From an uncultured beta proteobacterium (GTDB lineage: Bacteria; Pseudomonadota; Gammaproteobacteria; Burkholderiales; Burkholderiaceae_C): DNA of 64,000 bases. The notes beneath the pieces were generated by a model. That model was not told the origin of the DNA and ran no database searches. It saw only the letters and a program-made list of their open reading frames with translations. Shown one piece after another: positions 37,198-45,305 of this stretch; within the stretch, counting starts at the first letter, position 1; each line of letters opens with the position of its first letter. The DNA is taken from positions 1 to 64,000 of the forward strand of contig CAILAY010000020.1 of assembly GCA_903832285.1 (NCBI GenBank), written 5' to 3'. Position numbers and translations under genes: made by a program.

Positions 37198-38749
37198 GTT
37201 CCGATTCTTTCGATGGGTCGGGAGTTCTAACAGAGGCCACGCCGCGCATCCGCGAGCGCAGGAGCGCCAGCGCCGCCTCGACGCCAAGCATATCGCGTCC
37301 GCACCATTGAACTTCGATCTGTTCCCTGTCAACCCTGCCGCGCAATCTTGGCTCGCGCAGGCCCAGCAGCCGTTGCTGCAACCAGCGGTCGCCGAGCCGG
37401 AACTCGCAGTCACCTTCGCGGCAACCGGCGATGACCACGCCCCCGGCTCCCAGTCGCAGCGCGTACTCGATAAACGACGGGGGCAGCATGGCGGCGCATT
37501 CCAGTTCCATCACGGCGGTCGTGGGGTTCTCCAGTCGTGTGAAATCCGCAGCCTGGCGGCAACCGAACAGCACGATTTTCTCCGGGCCGTCGAGCGTGGA
37601 CACTTTTCGCTGGAGTTCGCGTCGCAACATGGCCACCGGGGTATCCGGCATTTCGATGCCGGATACGATGTCTTCGACCCGTCTGAATGGCGTCGATGAA
37701 GGACAGGACCCCACGCAGATGCCGCAGGCGGCGCAAAGGTCGGCATTGACCGACGCCTGCCTGGCATGGCGACTCTGGTCGGTGCGGGGCATCATCACCA
37801 CCGCGCCGAACGGACAGTCTGCGACGCAGCGCGCACAGCCATTGCAGTGGGGCAGATCCACGCGGGCCGGCAGATGCCGCCGCGCGCGGGATACCCGCCA
37901 TAGCGGCATCAACGCCAGCGCCACGGTCAAGCCGGCGGCGAGCCACCAGACGGCCTGCGCCGAGAGCGTGTTAACCACAGGATGGACGAAAAGATAGAAC
38001 CAGTCCAGAGAAAGTAGTGCTGCCACGTGGCCGGTGTCCGCCGGACCCAGGCTGGTAGCGGGTCTGATGAGCGCCAGCAAGGCCAGCATCACCAGGGTTC
38101 CCAGTGTGAGCCAGGGCGGTGGCCACATGCGAGGCAGCGCCACGCGCTGCACATGCACCCAGGTGGCGCCGAGCAGCAACAGCGGCAGACCGATGTGGAC
38201 GAACATGATGAGCGAAAAGAAGCGGTCGTTGAGGGCATCGGGCGTGAGGAAATTGCGTGCCAACAGCTCTGCGCCCAGCGGTAACGCCTGCAGCCACTCG
38301 GCCATGGCGGTCACGCTGAACAGTGCGCGTTCGTCCCACAGCAACCACAGGCCCGTGATGCCGGCCAGCCACAGCAGCCATAGCAGCGGAATACCCGTGA
38401 GCCAGGAATACCAGCGCACGCCCCGAAAATGTCCACGCGCGGCCTCGCGCAGCAGGTGCAGGAGCGTGAGCAGCATGAAGGCGTCGGCCGCGTAGCGGTG
38501 CATGCCGCGCAGCAATCGCCCCAGCAACAGCGGGTCGTTTTGCAGGCGCAGACCGGAGGCATAGGCTCCGGCGACACTGGTGTCATACAGGGCGTAGGCA
38601 ATGACGCCGCTGGCAACCGAGATCAACAGACTGAGAAACGCCAGCGCACCCAGGTGCCGCCAGGGGTTTTGCGCGGGCGCGAACGCTTGGTCGAAGGCGC
38701 CGCTGAGCCCCTCATCGGCGGCGCGCAGCGAACTCAGCACGGTGGACAT
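37190..38749 (-). CDS. Cytochrome b / 2x[4Fe-4S] ferredoxin / MvhD-like fusion
   Basis: This 519-residue protein has three modules. Residues 1-285 are a bc1/b6f-type cytochrome b with His84, His98, His185 and His199 as candidate ligands for two b hemes. Residues 300-350 hold two [4Fe-4S] motifs, CNGCARCVADCP and CAACGICVGSCP. Residues 390-500 resemble the MvhD (hydrogenase delta subunit) domain: GCRQ, MELECAAMLPPSF and VVIAGCREGDCEF. The cytochrome b part is a paralogue of that in the 39270-41225 gene. It likely moves electrons between soluble Fe-S carriers and the membrane; the partner is unknown. Confidence 0.8.
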   Translation of the reverse strand: MSTVLSSLRAADEGLSGAFDQAFAPAQNPWRHLGALAFLSLLISVASGVIAYALYDTSVAGAYASGLRLQNDPLLLGRLLRGMHRYAADAFMLLTLLHLLREAARGHFRGVRWYSWLTGIPLLWLLWLAGITGLWLLWDERALFSVTAMAEWLQALPLGAELLARNFLTPDALNDRFFSLIMFVHIGLPLLLLGATWVHVQRVALPRMWPPPWLTLGTLVMLALLALIRPATSLGPADTGHVAALLSLDWFYLFVHPVVNTLSAQAVWWLAAGLTVALALMPLWRVSRARRHLPARVDLPHCNGCARCVADCPFGAVVMMPRTDQSRHARQASVNADLCAACGICVGSCPSSTPFRRVEDIVSGIEMPDTPVAMLRRELQRKVSTLDGPEKIVLFGCRQAADFTRLENPTTAVMELECAAMLPPSFIEYALRLGAGGVVIAGCREGDCEFRLGDRWLQQRLLGLREPRLRGRVDREQIEVQWCGRDMLGVEAALALLRSRMRGVASVRTPDPSKESEHD

Positions 38750-38758
38750 GATGCCAAC

Positions 38759-39277
38759 TCACCCGCGCGTGAACACAAAACCGCCGCTGCCGGTGAGGAA
38801 GTCGACGATGATGACCTGGCCCGGATTGAGATCGACCTGGATGTCCCTGGCGTAGTTGATGGCGCCGTCGGGCCCGTCCGCAAGTCGCGCGCTGAAATGA
38901 TGTGCGCCCGCCGGGATGGTGAGGCGTCGATAGACCGTGGCGGCGCCGTCCTTTTGCAAACCCAGAGGCGGCGTTTCGACGCGGTACAGCGGCTGCCCGT
39001 CCATGTCGAGTTCGACCCTCACGAGGGCGCGTTCACGCGGGCAATCCATTTTGCTGCGCATGTTCGGCTGCAACTTCGCCAATTCCGCGGCGCCGCGTTC
39101 GCGGCAGGCAAATTTGAGCTGCCCTGAATGGCTGAACGAGAGCTTGAGCACAGCCTCGTTGTCATCGAGCTGGCGGTAGACCGGCGCGCTGGAAAAATAG
39201 CCGATGACGGCGGCGAACGCCGCATAGGCTGCGATCTGCAAGCCGTAGCGCAGGGGTGTCGGAAGTGCCTTAGCCAT
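38759..39277 (-). CDS. Single-pass membrane protein of unknown function in the NO reductase operon
   Basis: This 172-residue protein starts at MAKALPTPL, overlapping the preceding stop by 8 nt. It has one N-terminal transmembrane helix (YGLQIAAYAAFAAVIGYF) and a beta-rich exported domain with two Cys (KFACRER and RSKMDCPRE) that could form a disulfide. The translational coupling and position between the two cytochrome b fusions suggest a structural subunit of the same complex. No family is recognised. Confidence 0.7.
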   Translation of the reverse strand: MAKALPTPLRYGLQIAAYAAFAAVIGYFSSAPVYRQLDDNEAVLKLSFSHSGQLKFACRERGAAELAKLQPNMRSKMDCPRERALVRVELDMDGQPLYRVETPPLGLQKDGAATVYRRLTIPAGAHHFSARLADGPDGAINYARDIQVDLNPGQVIIVDFLTGSGGFVFTRG

Positions 39278-41225
39278 GGGTCCCTCCAAGCCGCACCAGG
39301 TCGGCAGCCTGGCCATGCAATGCTCGCTGCGGCGCCAGGTGAAAGGCGTCCGAGAAGCAATCGTCGCTGGCCAGGCCTTGTTGCGCGAAAGCGGGCTGGG
39401 CCGCCTGCACCATCTGCACCGAGCCGCAGGCGTAAACCTGGTGCGTGGAAAGATCGGGAAAATCCGCAAGAATGGCTTCGTGCACGAGGCCGGTGCGACC
39501 GTCCCATCGGTCCTCGCCCAGTGGTGTCGACAGCACCGGAACGAATCGGAAGTTGGCATGTTCGCGCGCCCACTGTGCGGCCAGGTCGGCGAGGTAGAGG
39601 TCGCGTCGGCTGCGTACGCCCCAGTAAAGAATCATGCGGCGCTGCATGCCCGTGTGAAAGGCATGCTCCAGCATGCTCTTGACCGGCGCAAAACCAGTGG
39701 AGCCGGCGACGAAGATGATGGGTTTGTCGCTGTCTTCACGCAGTGTGAAAGCACCCAGGGGACCTTCGAAACGCAGTGTGTCGCCGATCTTCATGCTGTC
39801 GAAAACCAGACCGGTAAAACGTCCGCCATCGACCCGGCGCACATGCAGTTCGATATCACCACCGGCCTCGGGTGCGGTGGCGAAGGAGAAACTGCGTTTG
39901 GCGCCGTCAGCTAGCATGATGTTGATGTACTGACCGGCGTGAAACGAGAACCGGGTACTGCCTTCGACCTGCAGGCAAACACGCATCACATCGGGGCTGA
40001 GCAGGTCCAGTCGCGCGACGCGGGCCAGGTAACGTTTGACGGGATGTGCCTTGGCACCTGACTGTGGCACATAGTCAATCTCGACATCGCTCAGGGCCTG
40101 GGCGCAGCACAGCAGTGTCTTGCCCGCAGCGCGCTCGGCCTCGGTCAACGCTGATCCCTGATAGGGCAGCAGCGCCACCTCCCCATGCAGCAACGTGCAT
40201 TTGCACGCGCCGCAGCCGCCGTTGCGGCAATCGAAAGGAAGCGGCAGGCCTTCGCGCAAACCGGCGTCGAGCAAGGTCTCACCGGCGCGCACGTCGATGA
40301 TGCGGTTGTCTGGACGCAGGGCCAGGCCCCATGATTTTCGTTGGCCGACGGTGCGCGGTGGCAACCAGGGGAGGGCCAGCAGCAGTGCCGTGGCGCCGAG
40401 TACCAGGAGCCAGGTGTTGGCCGGGCCCCACTGCTGTATCAGCGCGTAGGTTGGCAGGTAAAACCAGTCGAAATCGAGTGTGGCGGCCATCGTCGCCATG
40501 TCCGCGCGTCCCTGGCTGAGCGCGGGCTTGAACAGCGAGAGCAGCGTGAGCGTGGCGAGCCAGCCCAGCATGATGGGCCGCGGTGGATTCGTTTTGGCAC
40601 CGGGCACACGCTGGGTGTGAATCCAGAGCACGGTCATCACGCCCAGAGGCAAGCCGATGTGGATGAACGAGAGCAGCGAAAACAGCCGGTCGCTGACGTT
40701 GGCGTTGGAGATGAAATTGCGCGCCATCGAGCCGCCCAGGACCGGCAGCACGTCGAACCATTCGGTCGTGGCCGTCACCACGAACTGCGACAGCCGATCC
40801 CAGGGCAGCATGTAGCCGTTGATGCCGCTGGCATAGGTGAGCCAGAGGATGACGACGCCGGAGACCCAGGAAAACCAGCGGAATCCGCGGTGCCGATTGA
40901 AGGCGAAGTGGCGCAGCATGTGCAGCGCGATCACCAGCACCAGAGCGTCCGAGGCGTAGCGGTGCAGGCTGCGCAGCAGGCCGCCGACATAGCGCTGGCC
41001 GTGCGTGAGTGCGTCCACCGAGTCGTAGGCCTGGACCACGCTGGTCTCGAAAAATGCGTACAGGTACAGGCCGCTGAAGATGACGATCCAAAGCAGGAAA
41101 TAGGCGATCGCGCCCAGGTGGTAAAAGGGATTCAGATGCTCCCCGAAGAACCGGTTGAAAATCTTTTCGAGGACGAGGAACGCGCGCTGGACCGGGGAGG
41201 CTGAGGTCGGGGAAGTGGAAGTCAT
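39270..41225 (-). CDS. Cytochrome b / [2Fe-2S] ferredoxin / FAD-NAD(P) reductase fusion
   Basis: This 651-residue protein joins a membrane cytochrome b (residues 1-290; His88, His102, His189, His203) to a plant-type [2Fe-2S] domain (CRNGGCGACKC at 333-343, last Cys at 373 or 374) and a ferredoxin reductase module (RSFSFAT for FAD; GSTGFAPVKSML and YACGSVQMV for NAD(P)). The start overlaps the Sco gene stop as ATGA. The chain NAD(P)H-FAD-2Fe2S-heme b would feed electrons into or out of the membrane. The fusion of this diaphorase to cytochrome b is uncommon. Confidence 0.82.
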   Translation of the reverse strand: MTSTSPTSASPVQRAFLVLEKIFNRFFGEHLNPFYHLGAIAYFLLWIVIFSGLYLYAFFETSVVQAYDSVDALTHGQRYVGGLLRSLHRYASDALVLVIALHMLRHFAFNRHRGFRWFSWVSGVVILWLTYASGINGYMLPWDRLSQFVVTATTEWFDVLPVLGGSMARNFISNANVSDRLFSLLSFIHIGLPLGVMTVLWIHTQRVPGAKTNPPRPIMLGWLATLTLLSLFKPALSQGRADMATMAATLDFDWFYLPTYALIQQWGPANTWLLVLGATALLLALPWLPPRTVGQRKSWGLALRPDNRIIDVRAGETLLDAGLREGLPLPFDCRNGGCGACKCTLLHGEVALLPYQGSALTEAERAAGKTLLCCAQALSDVEIDYVPQSGAKAHPVKRYLARVARLDLLSPDVMRVCLQVEGSTRFSFHAGQYINIMLADGAKRSFSFATAPEAGGDIELHVRRVDGGRFTGLVFDSMKIGDTLRFEGPLGAFTLREDSDKPIIFVAGSTGFAPVKSMLEHAFHTGMQRRMILYWGVRSRRDLYLADLAAQWAREHANFRFVPVLSTPLGEDRWDGRTGLVHEAILADFPDLSTHQVYACGSVQMVQAAQPAFAQQGLASDDCFSDAFHLAPQRALHGQAADLVRLGGTHG

Positions 41226-42160
41226 GTAGGAAAGGGTGTGGCGGCTTCGCCTGAGGAGGTGAGTCGCACCATTTTGGCTCGCCGGGCGCGGCGCTGGGCC
41301 AGCCATTCAGAGAGAAAGAACCACACCATGAACAGCGCGAAGGTGACGCCGCCCGCCACCTCGAGCAACAGGCCGTACTGGACGCGGTACTTACCGGTAA
41401 CAGGGTCGTAAACCGTGCACAGGATGCGCACGCGGTCGATCAGATCGTCCAGCCGCAGCTGCTGTGGCACCGGAGCGTTGGTGAGCAGTTGTTTGATGGG
41501 CTCGCCCAGAGAACCAGCGTCGAGTTCCTCGCCATAGATCTGTCGATAGATGCGACCCTGGGCATCCAGCAGTGTGACTTGAAGCACGTGATCGAAGCCG
41601 GCCGGTGTGGCCCTGAAGCTGAAACCGAATTCCCGCGCCAGTGGTTCCACGATGGCCGCGTGCGGGCTCAGGAACTCCCAGTTGGGCTGGTCGATGCGGT
41701 GCTGAAGGGCAAAGGCCTTGAGCGCCTGTGGCGAGTCGGCCGGCTGATTGAAGCCGATACTGATGACATTGAACTGATTCGTGCCGAACACGTCGCGGCC
41801 AACGGCCAGGGCGTCTTGCAGGGAACGCGTCGTCAAGGGACAAACCTGGAAGCAGCCGGTATAGATGAAGCTCACCAGCAGGGGCTTGCCCCGGTATTGC
41901 GACAGCCGCACCGGGCGGCCTTCGCGATCGAGCAGTGTGAAGTCGCTGACCAGAGTCCCGACGGCGGCCTGGCTGGTGCGCAGCGCAGCGCTCTGGTCCA
42001 GCCCAAGCGAGGTGGTCTCGGCACCCACAGCGGAGAGGGCATACGCCGACAGGGCCGTCACCGCTGCAGCGATCAGCCAGAGGCGCAGTTTTTCCCGGGT
42101 GACATGAAGACCCCGTCCGATGTTGATCAGCTTTTTTCCGTGTTGCGTCATGGGCGACAT
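41222..42160 (-). CDS. Sco1/SenC-family copper chaperone
   Basis: This 312-residue Sco protein is anchored by an N-terminal helix and also has a C-terminal helix (VTFALFMVWFFLSEWLA). The thioredoxin-fold copper site is complete: CFQVCP (Cys103, Cys107) and His191 in AGFDHVLQ. Sco proteins load CuA of subunit II. Its place right after the subunit I gene supports a function in assembling the CuA centre of this operon's enzyme. Nitrifier norSY clusters also contain a senC gene. Confidence 0.88.
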   Translation of the reverse strand: MSPMTQHGKKLINIGRGLHVTREKLRLWLIAAAVTALSAYALSAVGAETTSLGLDQSAALRTSQAAVGTLVSDFTLLDREGRPVRLSQYRGKPLLVSFIYTGCFQVCPLTTRSLQDALAVGRDVFGTNQFNVISIGFNQPADSPQALKAFALQHRIDQPNWEFLSPHAAIVEPLAREFGFSFRATPAGFDHVLQVTLLDAQGRIYRQIYGEELDAGSLGEPIKQLLTNAPVPQQLRLDDLIDRVRILCTVYDPVTGKYRVQYGLLLEVAGGVTFALFMVWFFLSEWLAQRRARRAKMVRLTSSGEAATPFPT

Positions 42161-42188
42161 GGCAAGGCGCAGGGCACGTAAAGGTGGC

Positions 42189-42210
42189 GAGGGCAGCCGA
42201 AGCTGCCCTC
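42189..42210 (-). other. Stem-loop with UUCG tetraloop between subunit I and sco genes
   Basis: On the minus strand a perfect 9-bp stem GAGGGCAGC / GCTGCCCTC encloses TTCG, a very stable RNA tetraloop. It lies 9 nt after the subunit I stop. No T-run follows, so it is more likely an mRNA-stabilising or processing element (or a Rho-dependent pause) than an intrinsic terminator. It could separate high expression of the structural subunits from lower expression of the accessory genes. Confidence 0.7.
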
Positions 42211-42218
42211 ATCCATGA

Positions 42219-43916
42219 TCAGCCCAAGCCCCAGACCTGTGACAGATACTTCCAGTTGATGAAGTAATACAGCACGAAGGACACCAGGAACACCATCGCC
42301 AGCGTGAAGGTGCCCGGTGCGGCAAAACCGGCCGAGCCATAGCTCTGCGCCGCCGCGCTGGGTGCCGAAACCGGTATCGGCGTGAAGTTGGCGTTGGACT
42401 TGCCGCCTTCGAGCTTCTTGCCCCACAGCAGCGACCCTACGGTGATGTAGATGTACAAGGCGCCGCCCGTCATGGCCGCCACACCCGCGATACCCACCAG
42501 ACCCATCATCAGGTAGGCAGCACCCGGCCACTCGTAGGCCATGGCAGCGCCGGCGAAGCTCAGGTCCCAATGCCTGCGCGGGACACCCAGGGTTCCCGCG
42601 CCCATCATCACCAGGCAGAAGAAGTACATCGACAGGCCGAACAGATAAGGCTGCAGCTTGGCCAGGCCCGGGTTGATCATTTCACGCTTGAACAGCACCG
42701 GAATCAGGAAGTAGGTCAGTGCCATGAAGGTCAGCGTGGTACCAACGACCACAGTAGCGTGGAAGTGGCCCGGCACATAGACCGTGTTGTGGATGATCAT
42801 GTTGAGTTGTTCGGTGCCCATCATCACGCCCGAGATGCCACCCAGGAAACCAAAGCCGATGAGTGAGATGAACATGCCCGAGAACACCGGGTTGCCCCAG
42901 GGCGCCTTGCGCAGCCACTCGAACAAACCGTTGTTGAAGCCCTTGGCCCGCTGCGCCACTTCGATCGCGCCAGGGATGGTCAGACCGTGGATCATGGACG
43001 CCAGCACAGCGAAGTACATGAAGTAGCTCGTGTTCACGACCTTCCAGCCCGTGCTCAGGCCCGGGTCGGCCAACAGATGGTGCGCGCTGGCCAGTTGAAG
43101 GAACAGGATGTAGAGCAGGAAAGCGCCGCGACTCACGCGCTCGGACATGGGCTTGGCGCCAAAGGCGATGGCCGCGACCGCATACCAGATGGAGATGTGG
43201 GCTGCCACGTTGATCTGCTGCGACGAGTGACCGAAGGCCCACCAGATGGTGCGATACATCAGCGGGTCCACCTCCTTGATGATGCCCACCGACATCAGGA
43301 AGGTGGGGATCAGGATGATGGCGCCCGAGGCAATGGTGAAGACCGCGATGATCGCCGCCACGATGGCGCCGAAGGTCACGAGCGGCACCGAACCCTGGTA
43401 GGTCTTGTCGCGCTTGGCCACGACCAGGGTGCCGAAGAAGACAAAGCAGGCGATCAGGGCACCGACGGCGAACAGGATCAGCCCCACGTAGAAATAGGGC
43501 GACGCCATCATCGGTACATACGATGTCATCATCACGCTGGAGCCGCCCTGGAACACCGTGAGGTTGTTCATCACGGCGCCGACCAGCATCAGTGCGAAGG
43601 CAAGCCAGGCCACCTTGGGCGTTGCAAGCCGACAGCGCAGCAGCGTGGACGAGGCGAAGTACAGCACCGCGATCTCAAAGAAGATGACCCAGAAGATCAG
43701 CATGTCGATACCGTGCGCGGTGAGCACCATGTAGAAGGTGTCTGCCGCAAGCCAATGCACGGCGGGCCAGCGCGTGAGCACCACGCCGATGGCCAGGATG
43801 CCACCGACGAGTAGCGCGACGACCGCCGTCACGGCGTTGATCACCATCAGCTTTTCGGCGTTGGATTCGAATTGCAGCCCTGAACGGGGGCAGGTCCGGT
43901 AAGTTGTTGTTGTCAT
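42219..43916 (-). CDS. Putative NO reductase, heme-copper subunit I (eNOR/sNOR-like)
   Basis: This 565-residue, about twelve-helix subunit I has ligands His68 (low-spin heme, LTAHGIDML), His230 (FGHSSQQ), His279-His280 (SAHHLLADPGLSTGW) and His384/His386 (VYVPGHFHATV). HHLLADPG and YVPGHFH are B-family features. The position of the catalytic cross-linked Tyr (His+4) is Gln234, and no Tyr replaces it, which argues against O2 reduction by the usual chemistry and fits B-family-derived NO reductases. The ATG at 43916 has an AAGGTGG site. It follows the CuA subunit gene by 10 nt. Confidence 0.82.
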   Translation of the reverse strand: MTTTTYRTCPRSGLQFESNAEKLMVINAVTAVVALLVGGILAIGVVLTRWPAVHWLAADTFYMVLTAHGIDMLIFWVIFFEIAVLYFASSTLLRCRLATPKVAWLAFALMLVGAVMNNLTVFQGGSSVMMTSYVPMMASPYFYVGLILFAVGALIACFVFFGTLVVAKRDKTYQGSVPLVTFGAIVAAIIAVFTIASGAIILIPTFLMSVGIIKEVDPLMYRTIWWAFGHSSQQINVAAHISIWYAVAAIAFGAKPMSERVSRGAFLLYILFLQLASAHHLLADPGLSTGWKVVNTSYFMYFAVLASMIHGLTIPGAIEVAQRAKGFNNGLFEWLRKAPWGNPVFSGMFISLIGFGFLGGISGVMMGTEQLNMIIHNTVYVPGHFHATVVVGTTLTFMALTYFLIPVLFKREMINPGLAKLQPYLFGLSMYFFCLVMMGAGTLGVPRRHWDLSFAGAAMAYEWPGAAYLMMGLVGIAGVAAMTGGALYIYITVGSLLWGKKLEGGKSNANFTPIPVSAPSAAAQSYGSAGFAAPGTFTLAMVFLVSFVLYYFINWKYLSQVWGLG

Positions 43917-43926
43917 CTGGTCCACC

Positions 43927-44487
43927 TTATTTCACGTAAAGGCGACTCACCATGGTGTGGTGGTTGATGCCGCAGTATTCATTGCAAACGACAGAATAGG
44001 TGCCCGCCTTGTTGGGCGTGACCTTCACCACGTGTTCGTAGCCGGGAACGATCTGGATGTTGATGTTGGCCGGTTGCAACGAGAAGCCATGGTTGTAATC
44101 CATGGACGTGATGTGCAAGCGGTAGGTCTTGTCCTTCTCGAGTTCGATGATGGGCCAGAAATTCCACAACCGCGCCACGATGTAGACGTCGCCGCCCGCA
44201 GGAGGCGCCACCACGGGAATCTTCTCTTCCTGTCCGAACATGTTCTTGTATGTCTCGGTGCGCACGGTGTATTTGTCCACGACCGCCTGGGCCTTCTTGG
44301 TGAACAGCTCAGGCGTGGTCTTGTAGGTCTCGGTGGAGAGATTCTGTTTTCCCCATATGTGCCAGCCGACCATCATGGCAAACATGATCAGGCACCAGAT
44401 GAGCGAAATCACGATCCAGGTACCTTCGACCCGGTCCAATGGATGCTTCCACCACAGTCGTTCGGCAGGGGGCAATATGGCACTCAT
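43927..44487 (-). CDS. CuA-containing subunit II of the heme-copper enzyme
   Basis: This 186-residue protein has one N-terminal helix (GTWIVISLIWCLIMFAMMVG) and a cupredoxin domain. The binuclear CuA site is complete: His133 (YNHGF), Cys168, Cys172, His176 and Met179 in CNEYCGINHHTM. A good AAGGAG ribosome site precedes it. The presence of CuA means electrons arrive from a soluble cytochrome c or similar donor, unlike NorC, which carries heme c. Confidence 0.9.
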   Translation of the reverse strand: MSAILPPAERLWWKHPLDRVEGTWIVISLIWCLIMFAMMVGWHIWGKQNLSTETYKTTPELFTKKAQAVVDKYTVRTETYKNMFGQEEKIPVVAPPAGGDVYIVARLWNFWPIIELEKDKTYRLHITSMDYNHGFSLQPANINIQIVPGYEHVVKVTPNKAGTYSVVCNEYCGINHHTMVSRLYVK

Positions 44488-44540
44488 TTTTGTTTCTCCT
44501 TATTGGGGGTGCTGTGGGTGTGTTGCGGTTGAAGCAAGAC

Positions 44541-44711
44541 CTATTTGGCCAAGGGCACCGTCAGGATGTCGATCACGCCCCACAGGGTGTAGACCACCAT
44601 GGGAATCATCACGCCCAGGAAGAGAAGGATGAAGGGGTTGTCCAGCAACTGCTGCATGAACGGGACGGGTTCATTGGGGTCGTCCGATGAAATCGAATGG
44701 GGTTGCGACAT
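44541..44711 (-). CDS. Small single-helix membrane subunit, first gene of the operon
   Basis: This 56-residue protein starts at MSQPHSISSDD with AAGGAG 6 nt upstream; a longer start is not supported. It has a polar N terminus and one transmembrane helix (NPFILLFLGVMIPMVVYTLWG). Small single-helix subunits of this form accompany ba3-type and related heme-copper enzymes (subunit IIa). Its position directly before subunit II supports a structural role. Confidence 0.75.
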   Translation of the reverse strand: MSQPHSISSDDPNEPVPFMQQLLDNPFILLFLGVMIPMVVYTLWGVIDILTVPLAK

Positions 44712-44918
44712 AGAGGTCTCCTTGGTCAAAATGGGCCGCGACCGCAGATGGGCGTGGCGCAGTCGGACTGTGTCTGAATGCCTGTGGAAATTCCTTCATG
44801 TGGTTTAAGAAAATTGCAGGCAGCGTTCGCAGTGAGGGTTTTCACGGGGTGTGCCGAATACGCATTGATCTTTGTGCGATAGCATCCGCGCTCCACATCC
44901 CTTTGTCTTTTCACCTCC

Positions 44919-45305
44919 ATGGATTACGCCGTTGTTCGCCTCATTCATATCAGCTGCGCTGTCATCAGCGTGAGCCTGTTCACGTTGCGCGGCGTCTGGC
45001 AGCTGCGCGGCGTCGAATGGCGACACTGGCGCTGGTTGCGCGTGGCACCGCATGTGAACGACACCGTGCTGCTGAGTGCCGCGGTCGCACTCGCGCTGAT
45101 GAGTCATCAATACCCGGTGGCGCAGCCCTGGCTCACGGCCAAAGTTCTGGCGCTGTTGCTCTACATCGGTCTGGGTGGTGTGGCACTCAGACCGGCGGTT
45201 TCGCGCTCTACCCGACGCGCAGCGTTTGCGGCCGCGCTGACGTGCGTGACCTACATCTTGTGGGTGGCGCGCACGCGTTCGCCAGTGCTAGGACTGGTGC
45301 TCTGA
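44919..45305 (+). CDS. SirB2-family membrane protein
   Basis: This 128-residue protein has four hydrophobic helices and the SirB motifs AVVRLIHISCAVISVSLFTL and PHVNDTVLLSAAVAL. The family has no defined biochemical role. It is divergent from the putative NO reductase operon and its 3' end overlaps convergent nirJ by 18 nt. A TTGAT half-site lies 54 nt upstream (44865-44869) but has no second half. Confidence 0.8.
   Translation: MDYAVVRLIHISCAVISVSLFTLRGVWQLRGVEWRHWRWLRVAPHVNDTVLLSAAVALALMSHQYPVAQPWLTAKVLALLLYIGLGGVALRPAVSRSTRRAAFAAALTCVTYILWVARTRSPVLGLVL

Noticed and set aside
44865-44869. TTGAT half-site between the NO reductase operon and sirB2
   Set aside because: The second half is GTGCG, not ATCAA, so it is not a credible FNR/Dnr box. 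No better site was found in this gap.
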